Below, in pieces: positions 58,633-64,000 of a DNA stretch of 64,000 nt. The DNA lies in NCBI RefSeq assembly GCF_024220175.1, contig NZ_CP098502.1, positions 2,852,001 through 2,916,000 of the forward strand, read 5' to 3'. Source of the DNA: Paraconexibacter antarcticus (GTDB lineage: Bacteria > Actinomycetota > Thermoleophilia > Solirubrobacterales > Solirubrobacteraceae). Each line of letters opens with the position of its first letter. Position 1 is the first letter of the stretch. The notes beneath the pieces were generated by a model that worked only from the letters and a program-made list of their open reading frames with translations, had not been told where the DNA came from and ran no database searches. Made by a program: the position numbers and the translations under genes.

Positions 58633-60435
58633 GTGAGCACGAAGATGCAGCAGGTCGCCAGCGCGAACGCCTACCGCGACACGTGGTGCGGTGACCTCGA
58701 CGCGTCGCGCAGCGGCAGCACCGCCCGGGTCAGCGGCTGGGTGAACAACCGGCGCGACCACGGCGGCCTCATCTTCATCGACCTGCGCGACCGCTCCGGC
58801 CTCGTGCAGCTCGTCTTCCACCCGGACTCCAGCGGCGAGGCGTTCGCGGCCGCCGAGCGCCTGCGCACGGAGCACGTCGTCTCCGCCGTCGGGACGGTCG
58901 TCGACCGCGACCCCGCGCAGGTCAACCCGAACCTCGCCACCGGCGCGATCGAGCTGTCCGTCACGGCGATGGACGTCCTCGCCGAGTCCGAGACCCCGCC
59001 GTTCCCGGTGAACGAGGACAGCGCGGTCGACGAGACCCTCCGCCTGACGCACCGTGCGCTCGACCTGCGCCGGGACGGCATGCAGCAGACGATGGCGCTG
59101 CGCCACCGGATCGTGAAGACGATGCGCGACGTCCTCGACCGCCAGGACTTCCTCGAGGTCGAGACGCCGATCCTCACGCGCTCCACCCCCGAGGGCGCCC
59201 GCGACTTCCTCGTCCCCTCGCGCCTGCAGCCGGGGTCCTGGTACGCGCTGCCGCAGTCCCCGCAGCTGTTCAAGCAGCTGCTCATGATGGCCGGGTACGA
59301 GCGCTACTTCCAGATCGCGCGCTGCTTCCGCGACGAGGACCTGCGCGGCTTCCGCCAGCCCGAGTTCACCCAGCTCGACCTCGAGATGTCGTTCGTCGAG
59401 GAGGAGGACGTCATCGCCGTCATGGAGGAGGTCATGAGCGAGGTCTTCGCCGCGGCCGACTTCCGCGTGCCGCCGACGCCGTGGCCGCGGATGGCGTACG
59501 CCGAGGCGATGCTGACCTACGGCAACGACAAGCCCGACACGCGCTTCGGCCTGCACATCGGCGACGTCACCGAGGCGCTGCGCGGCTCGGGATTCGGGAT
59601 CTTCGAGAAGACGATCACCGGCGGCGGCGTCGTGCGCGCCTTCAACGCCGGCCCGCGGCAGATGTCCCGCAAGGACCTCGACGGCCTCAACGAGGTCGTC
59701 CAGCGGCACGGCGCCAAGGCGACCGCCCCGATCGTCGTCGGGCCGAACGCGGACGACCCCGAGCGCGGGTGGGTCGGCAACCTCGCGAAGTTCTTCTCGC
59801 CGGAGCAGATCGGGGCGGTCAACACCGCGCTCGACGCGTCCGAGGGTGACCTGCTGCTCTTCGTCGCCGACGCCGAGCCGGTGACCGCGGCGGCGCTCAG
59901 CGCGCTGCGCTTGGAGATCGCGGGGCGGTTCGACCTCATCCCCGAGGGTGTCCACCACCCGCTGTGGATCGTCGAGTGGCCGATGTTCGAGCCGACCGGG
60001 GACGGCGGCTTCACCGCGATCCACCACCCGTTCACGGCACCGTCGGGATCGTTCGACGACCTGGCGAGCGTCGGCTCGCGCGCCTACGACCTCGTCCTCG
60101 ACGGGACCGAGATCGGCGGCGGCTCGATCCGGATCCACACCCCCGAGGTCCAGCAGCAGGTGTTCGACGCGATCGGCCTCGACGCGGAGGAGGCGGAGGC
60201 GCGCTTCGGCTTCCTCCTCGACGCGCTGAAGTACGGCGCGCCGCCGCACGGCGGCATCGCCATGGGCATCGACCGGATCGTCGCGATCCTGGCCGGCAAG
60301 GAGTCGATCCGCGACGTCATCGCCTTCCCGAAGACGGCGTCCGGCGGTGACCCGCTCACCGGTGCGCCCGCGCCGGTCGACGAGCAGCAGCTCCGTGAGC
60401 TCGGCGTGAAGTCGCTCGTCCCGCCGCCCGTCTAG
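58633..60435 (+). CDS. aspS: Aspartyl-tRNA synthetase (bacterial type)
   Basis: A 600-residue class II synthetase: OB-fold anticodon domain (about 15-110: VSGWVNNRRDHGGLIFIDLR), the catalytic core with FLEVETPILTRSTPEGARDFLV and FQIARCFRDEDLRGFRQPEFTQLD (motif 2), the bacterial GAD insertion domain (about 300-420), and motif 3 GIAMGIDRIVAILAGK. The catalytic PQSPQLFKQ and FPKTASGGDPLTGAP are present. Without seeing the genome's amidotransferase genes, it could be discriminating or charge tRNA-Asn too. It starts at GTG 58633 with an AAAGG about 9 nt upstream. Confidence 0.97.
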   Translation: MSTKMQQVASANAYRDTWCGDLDASRSGSTARVSGWVNNRRDHGGLIFIDLRDRSGLVQLVFHPDSSGEAFAAAERLRTEHVVSAVGTVVDRDPAQVNPNLATGAIELSVTAMDVLAESETPPFPVNEDSAVDETLRLTHRALDLRRDGMQQTMALRHRIVKTMRDVLDRQDFLEVETPILTRSTPEGARDFLVPSRLQPGSWYALPQSPQLFKQLLMMAGYERYFQIARCFRDEDLRGFRQPEFTQLDLEMSFVEEEDVIAVMEEVMSEVFAAADFRVPPTPWPRMAYAEAMLTYGNDKPDTRFGLHIGDVTEALRGSGFGIFEKTITGGGVVRAFNAGPRQMSRKDLDGLNEVVQRHGAKATAPIVVGPNADDPERGWVGNLAKFFSPEQIGAVNTALDASEGDLLLFVADAEPVTAAALSALRLEIAGRFDLIPEGVHHPLWIVEWPMFEPTGDGGFTAIHHPFTAPSGSFDDLASVGSRAYDLVLDGTEIGGGSIRIHTPEVQQQVFDAIGLDAEEAEARFGFLLDALKYGAPPHGGIAMGIDRIVAILAGKESIRDVIAFPKTASGGDPLTGAPAPVDEQQLRELGVKSLVPPPV

Positions 60436-60439
60436 GGCC

Positions 60440-60483
60440 GGCCGTCCATGAGAACGGCCTTCGGCGCTCAAGTCCGAGCGCCG
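60440..60483 (+). terminator. Double hairpin after aspS
   Basis: GGCCGT/ACGGCC (60440-60459) and CGGCGCTC/GAGCGCCG (60462-60483, loop AAGTCC) form two hairpins in the 67-bp gap. They probably terminate aspS; no T-tract is present. Confidence 0.5.
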
Positions 60484-60502
60484 ACTGGCCGACTCAACCC
60501 CT

Positions 60503-61258
60503 GTGGAACAGCTTTCCCTTCCGTACCGGATCGCGCTCGTCGCGATCGTCTTGCTCGCACCGCTCTATCTCCTGGTGCTGAAGCCGAAGGACAACTCCTC
60601 CGCTCCCCCTGCGGCCACGCCCGCCGCGGTGGCTCGGGCCACCCCGGCGACGACGACGCCGGGCACGTCCTCCGGCCCGACCGCCCCGGGTCTGAAGGGT
60701 CTCTCGAGGGCCGTCAGCAAGGCGAAGGACGCGGCCGCGACGTCGGCGAGCTCCGCGAACGCGACCGACGCGGCCGCGAAGGCCGCCACGGGGTCCGCCG
60801 CGTCCGACGGCGGCGCCGCCGCGGGCACGACGAGCACGCCCGCCGCCGCGACCGCTGCCGCTCCGCCGGCCGCGACGTCGGCCGCCGCCGGCACGCCCGC
60901 GGCCGCCACGCCGGCCACCCCGAAGCTCGCGATCGGCGGCGACCCGTCGGCCCCGATCCTCGCCGGGCTCGACCGCGGCCGCACCGAGGTCGTCCTCTTC
61001 GCGTCGCGCACCGCGACCGACGACAAGGCCGTCCGCCGCGCCGTGAAGGGCGTCGACCGCCGCGGCGGCAAGGTCGAGGTTCGCGTCGTGTCGATCGCGA
61101 AGGTCGGCGACTACGAGGCCATCACCCGCGGCGTCCACGTCGTGCAGGCCCCGACCGTCCTCGTCATCGGCCGTGACAAGGCGGCGCACACGATCGTCGG
61201 GTTCACGACCGTCGCGGAGCTGAACCAGCTCGTCGGCGACGTCCGCCGGAGCGGCTGA
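60503..61258 (+). CDS. Membrane-anchored protein with thioredoxin-fold-like domain
   Basis: The 251-residue protein has one N-terminal membrane segment (about 7-27), a long Ala/Thr/Ser-rich low-complexity linker (30-140) and a folded C-terminal domain (about 148-251): TEVVLFASRTATDDKAVRRAV, VEVRVVSIAKV, then VQAPTVLVIGRDKAAHTIVGF with a cis-Pro-like APT. This is the thioredoxin-fold order, but the active-site Cys pair is missing, so it is not a thiol oxidoreductase. It may be an extracytoplasmic binding or structural domain. It starts at GTG 60503. Confidence 0.7.
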   Translation: MEQLSLPYRIALVAIVLLAPLYLLVLKPKDNSSAPPAATPAAVARATPATTTPGTSSGPTAPGLKGLSRAVSKAKDAAATSASSANATDAAAKAATGSAASDGGAAAGTTSTPAAATAAAPPAATSAAAGTPAAATPATPKLAIGGDPSAPILAGLDRGRTEVVLFASRTATDDKAVRRAVKGVDRRGGKVEVRVVSIAKVGDYEAITRGVHVVQAPTVLVIGRDKAAHTIVGFTTVAELNQLVGDVRRSG

Positions 61259-61297
61259 GCCCGGCCGAGCGGCCGGTCTGACCGCGTCGCCGCCGCC

Positions 61298-61303
61298 TAC
61301 ACT
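61298..61303 (+). promoter_or_regulatory. -10 element, leaderless start of the IscU-MnmA fusion
   Basis: TACACT is followed by 6 nt and then GTG 61310. Confidence 0.55.
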
Positions 61304-61309
61304 CGGGCG

Positions 61310-62737
61310 GTGGCCGACGAGCGCTTCGAGGACCACCTCACCTACCCGCGTGGCCGCGGGGTCGTCCCCGACGGCGCCTGTTCGGGCGCCGCGGGGGGCG
61401 CCGCCTGCGGTGACCTCGTCACCATCGCGCTGACCGTCGCGGGGGACCGCGTGACGGCGGCGGGCTTCGAGGCGTCCGGGTGCGGCGCCGTCATCGCCGC
61501 CGGGTCGGCGGTCGTCGAGCTCGTGTCCGGCGCCCCGGTGCTCGACGCCGCGCGTGTCGGGTCGCGGGAGGTCGCGGCCGCGCTCGGCGGCCTCAGCGTC
61601 GGCAAGCTCCACGCCGCCGACCTCGCGTCCGACGCGCTGCACCGCGCGCTCGGGGCGGCGGTGCGGGCGGGGGCGGCGGTCCCGGCGCCGGCGGGGGCGG
61701 AGCGCACCCTCGTCGCCATGAGCGGCGGGGTGGACAGCGCCGTCGCCGCGCTGCTCGCCGCCGAGGGCGGGGCGGAGGTCGTGACCGTCACGCTCGAGCT
61801 GTGGGCGGACGAGGATCACGACGGGTCCAAGAGCTGCTGCTCCGCGGACGCCGTGCGCGGCGCCCGGTCCGTCGCCCACCGCATGGGCCTGCCGCACCTC
61901 ACCCTCGACCTGCGGGCCGAGTTCCGCGCGGGCGTCGTCGACCCGTGGCTCGGCGCCCACGCGGCGGGGCTCACGCCGAACCCGTGCGTGCGCTGCAACG
62001 GCCACGTCCGCCTCGACGCGATGCTCGACTACGCCGACCGTCTCGGCGCCGCGACGCTGACGACCGGCCACTACGCCCGCAAGGCACAGGACGGGCTGCT
62101 CCGCGTCGCCGCCGACGTCGACAAGGACCAGAGCTACATGCTCGCCCGCCTGGACCCGGGGTCGATCGCGCGGCTGCGCTTCCCGCTCGGCGAGCTGACG
62201 AAGCCGGCGGTCCGCACGCTCGCGGCCGACGCCGAGCTGCCCGTCGCGCAGAAACCTGACTCGCAGGACCTCTGCTTCCTCGCCGGGACGGGCCGCGAGG
62301 CCTTCCTCGCCCGTCACGGCGGGCTGGGTGAGCGCCCGGGGGACATCGTCGACCGGGCCGGGGCCGTCCTCGGGCGTCACCGCGGCGCGCACGCCTACAC
62401 CGTCGGCCAGCGGCGTGGCGTCGTCACGACCGGCGGCACCGGCGAGCCGCTCTACGTCCTCGGGACGGACGTCCGCGCCAATACCGTCACGGTCGGGCCG
62501 CGCGAGGCGCTCGCGGTCCGGAGCCTGCCCGTCGAGGACGTCGTCGTCCACGGCGCGCCCGCGCGGATCCGCGCCGCCCGCCTGCGGTCCCACGCCGCCC
62601 CGGTCGCGGCCTCGCTCAGCGCGGACGGGGGAGAGCTGCTGCTCGGCGACGCCTTCGCCGGCGTCGCCCCCGGCCAGCTCGCGGTCCTCATGGACGGCGA
62701 CACCGTCGCCGGCCACGCGACGATCTCGCGCCGCTGA
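61310..62737 (+). CDS. mnmA: MnmA tRNA 2-thiouridylase with fused N-terminal IscU/NifU-like domain
   Basis: MnmA puts sulfur on U34 of tRNAs for Lys, Glu and Gln. Residues about 130-475 are a complete MnmA: PP-loop SGGVDS (138-143), TPNPCVRCN (222-230, two Cys), HYARK, DKDQSYMLARL, DSQDLCFLAG with the second catalytic-type Cys322, and a C-terminal beta-barrel. Residues 1-115 resemble the NifU/IscU scaffold: ACGDLV (Cys33), ASGCGAVIAAGSA (Cys58) and KLHAADLASDAL, where the third scaffold Cys is replaced by Ala102. Cys24 may compensate. The fusion suggests local Fe-S or sulfur delivery to the thiolation site. Start fixed by the -10 element. Confidence 0.93.
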   Translation: MADERFEDHLTYPRGRGVVPDGACSGAAGGAACGDLVTIALTVAGDRVTAAGFEASGCGAVIAAGSAVVELVSGAPVLDAARVGSREVAAALGGLSVGKLHAADLASDALHRALGAAVRAGAAVPAPAGAERTLVAMSGGVDSAVAALLAAEGGAEVVTVTLELWADEDHDGSKSCCSADAVRGARSVAHRMGLPHLTLDLRAEFRAGVVDPWLGAHAAGLTPNPCVRCNGHVRLDAMLDYADRLGAATLTTGHYARKAQDGLLRVAADVDKDQSYMLARLDPGSIARLRFPLGELTKPAVRTLAADAELPVAQKPDSQDLCFLAGTGREAFLARHGGLGERPGDIVDRAGAVLGRHRGAHAYTVGQRRGVVTTGGTGEPLYVLGTDVRANTVTVGPREALAVRSLPVEDVVVHGAPARIRAARLRSHAAPVAASLSADGGELLLGDAFAGVAPGQLAVLMDGDTVAGHATISRR

Positions 62738-62755
62738 CGCCGGCCGCGGCCTCAT

Positions 62756-62877
62756 CGGAAGCTGAACGAAGGTTCACGGTGCCGTGAGCCCCCGGAACCT
62801 TCATTCACCTTCGCGACGGAAGCTGAATGAAGCTTCACGGTGCTGTGGGCACCCGGAACCTGCATTCACCTTCGCGC
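62756..62877. repeat. Tandem 61-bp hairpin repeat, two copies
   Basis: Copies at 62756-62816 and 62817-62877 share most bases and both begin CGGAAGCTGAA. Each folds into a hairpin: in copy 1, TGAACGAAGGTTC pairs with GAACCTTCATTCA (one mismatch); in copy 2 two mismatches. They lie between mnmA and marR in a 231-bp gap and may terminate mnmA or belong to a dispersed family. Confidence 0.8.
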
Positions 62878-62909
62878 GGCGGCCGCGCCGGGGGCCGGAT
62901 CGGCGTTGC

Positions 62910-62915
62910 TACGAT
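62910..62915 (+). promoter_or_regulatory. -10 element of the marR-MFS operon
   Basis: TACGAT lies just before the palindromic operator, so the start site (about 62922) falls inside the operator. The leader of about 47 nt carries GGAAGG before ATG 62969. Confidence 0.45.
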
Positions 62916-62919
62916 GTGG

Positions 62920-62945
62920 TTACGCAAGGTAACTACCTTCGCTAA
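62920..62945. promoter_or_regulatory. Candidate MarR operator
   Basis: A 26-bp palindrome with arms TTACGCAAGGTA and TACCTTCGCTAA separated by AC, matching at 9 of 12 positions per arm. It sits at the predicted start site directly upstream of marR, so the regulator most likely represses itself and the exporter. Confidence 0.65.
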
Positions 62946-62968
62946 GCACCTCACCGGAAGGTCGTCGT

Positions 62969-63421
62969 ATGTCCACCGCACCGCCACCACCGCTCACGCA
63001 CACCGAGCTCGCCGACCGCGTCCGGCTGGCGACGACGCGCCTCGCGCGGCGCCTGCGCCAGCGGGCGGAGTCGGGGCTCTCGCCGTCCCTCGGCGCCGCC
63101 CTCGCGACGATCGACCGCCACGGACCCCTCACGCCCTCCGAGCTCGCCGAGCGCGAGCGCGTGCAGCGACCGACGGCGACGCGGATCATCGCCCGCCTGG
63201 AGGAGGACGGGCTGCTCGTCCGCGCGGCCCACCCGGACGACCGCCGCTCCTGCCGTGTCGCGGCGAGCGACGCCGGCCGGGTGCTCGTCCAGGAGTCCCG
63301 CGAGCGGAAGACCGCCTACCTCGCCCGGGCGCTCGAGCACGTCAGCGCGGAGGACCAGGCGACGCTCGACCGCGCCGCGGCGATCCTCGAGCGCATCCTG
63401 GAAGAGGAGGGCCGCGGATGA
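62969..63421 (+). CDS. MarR-family transcriptional regulator
   Basis: The 150-residue protein has the MarR winged helix: LGAALATIDRHGPLTPSELAE, then RVQRPTATRIIARLEEDGLL (recognition helix) and the wing AHPDDRRSCRVAASDAG, flanked by dimerisation helices. A good GGAAGG lies 8 nt before the ATG, unlike the leaderless genes around it. It is translationally coupled to the MFS exporter (ATGA overlap) and follows a palindromic operator, a classic self-regulated drug or phenolic response unit. Confidence 0.92.
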   Translation: MSTAPPPPLTHTELADRVRLATTRLARRLRQRAESGLSPSLGAALATIDRHGPLTPSELAERERVQRPTATRIIARLEEDGLLVRAAHPDDRRSCRVAASDAGRVLVQESRERKTAYLARALEHVSAEDQATLDRAAAILERILEEEGRG

Positions 63422-64000
63422 GCGCCGGCCTCAGGCGCTCTGTCGCCTCCCTCCGGATCCCGAACTTCCGCCGGTTCTTCACCGGGCAGGTCATCTCGGT
63501 CAGCGGCTCGTGGATGCAGACGGTCGCCGAGGCCTGGCTCGTCCTCAGCCTCACGTCCTCGGGCGTCGCCCTCGGTGTCTCGACGGCGCTGCAGTTCCTC
63601 CCGATGCTCCTGCTCGGTGCGTACGGCGGGCTGCTCGCCGACCGCTTCCCGAAGCGGCGGGTGCTCGTCGCGACCCAGACGCTCATGATCCTCCCGGCGC
63701 TCACGCTCTTCGTCCTCACCGTCAGCGGCGTCGTGACGCTGTGGATGGTCTACGCGCTCGTCCTCACGCGCGGCCTCGTCACGGCGATCGACAACCCGAC
63801 CCGCCAGAGCTTCATCAGCGAGATGGTCGGCCCGGGCTCCGTCGTCAACGCCGTCTCGCTCAACGGCGTGCTCGTCCAGACCGCGCGCATCGCCGGACCC
63901 GCCGCGGCCGCCGCCGTCATCGCGCTCAGTGGCGTCGCGACGTGCTTCCTCCTCAACGCGCTCTCGTTCGGCGCGATGCTCCTCGCGCTGAGCCGCATGG
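63418..64000 (+). CDS. MFS exporter (DHA3/EntS-like), truncated by window end
   Basis: The first 194 residues are visible. SLRIPNFRRFFTGQVIS is the typical start of this subfamily, followed by SGSWMQTVAEAWLVL, LADRFPKRRVLV (the MFS loop 2-3 motif), RGLVTAIDNPTRQSFISEMV and NALSFGAMLLAL; about five to six membrane segments fit in the visible part. It probably expels a compound sensed by MarR. The rest lies right of the window, so it is cut by the edge, not a broken gene. Confidence 0.9.
   Translation, partial: MSAGLRRSVASLRIPNFRRFFTGQVISVSGSWMQTVAEAWLVLSLTSSGVALGVSTALQFLPMLLLGAYGGLLADRFPKRRVLVATQTLMILPALTLFVLTVSGVVTLWMVYALVLTRGLVTAIDNPTRQSFISEMVGPGSVVNAVSLNGVLVQTARIAGPAAAAAVIALSGVATCFLLNALSFGAMLLALSRM

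Noticed and set aside
62756..62877. CRISPR array
   Set aside because: Only two directly adjacent 61-bp copies with no spacers between them and no cas genes.

Overview
The window is very GC-rich (well above 70 % by eye) and gene-dense. Short 1-4 bp overlaps (ATGA, GTGA, TGATG) and GTG starts are common. Family content (Rex, a DesA3-type desaturase with its reductase, an AftD-like arabinosyltransferase, an LPxTG protein, MYG1, heterodimeric ABC exporters) points to Actinomycetota. My best guess is a Thermoleophilia/Solirubrobacterales-type organism; that is an inference from family content, not a database result. Many genes have a TAnnnT -10 hexamer only 6-12 nt before the start codon and no Shine-Dalgarno sequence, so leaderless or near-leaderless mRNAs appear common.

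Layout. 1-0.6 kb: the right end of an IS630-family element abutting a partly duplicated panB tail. 0.6-3.5 kb (minus): pantothenate operon DUF2520-panC-panD-panB. 3.7-5.3 kb: family 4 uracil-DNA glycosylase with a clamp-binding tail, and a MYG1 protein. 5.3-24 kb: a surface-polysaccharide island of GT2 and GT4 glycosyltransferases, GT-C membrane enzymes, two acyltransferases, an O-antigen ligase, a giant AftD-like enzyme, a methyltransferase and a GT4-flippase fusion. Six strand blocks alternate there; convergent ends overlap inside coding sequence and two divergent junctions share a -10 element. 24.2-29.9 kb: LPxTG protein, the t6A genes tsaE-tsaB-rimI-tsaD, a glutaredoxin-like gene, rex, a YbdK-type ligase and an unknown.

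30-35.3 kb: two APC permeases with C-terminal Usp-like domains, a 63-aa membrane protein between them and two TrkA-type proteins, a candidate potassium-transport module. 35.4-36.6 kb: low-complexity membrane protein and tRNA-Gln. 36.7-40.3 kb: heterodimeric ABC exporter. 40.4-42.2 kb: small zinc-binding and membrane proteins and a degenerate BioD-like protein fused to a DUF3320-like domain. 42.2-49.2 kb: RTX-repeat protein, acyltransferase/SGNH protein, EAL-HDOD protein, a 96-aa unknown and a phospholipase D-like enzyme. 49.3-53.3 kb: membrane protein, fatty-acid desaturase and ferredoxin reductase, with a divergent TetR regulator. 53.3-54.2 kb: an island scar with two related hairpin repeats, an integrase remnant and tRNA-Met. 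54.2-64 kb: GAF/HD-GYP protein, formiminotransferase-like protein, membrane protein, MBL hydrolase, hisS, aspS, an anchored thioredoxin-fold-like protein, an IscU-MnmA fusion, a tandem hairpin repeat, marR with its operator, and a truncated MFS exporter.

How the genes work together. The pan genes make pantothenate, with DUF2520 a candidate for the missing ketopantoate reductase. The tsa genes and mnmA modify tRNA, next to hisS, aspS and two tRNA genes. The desaturase and reductase form an electron-transfer pair probably under TetR control. The island builds, exports, ligates and decorates surface glycans.
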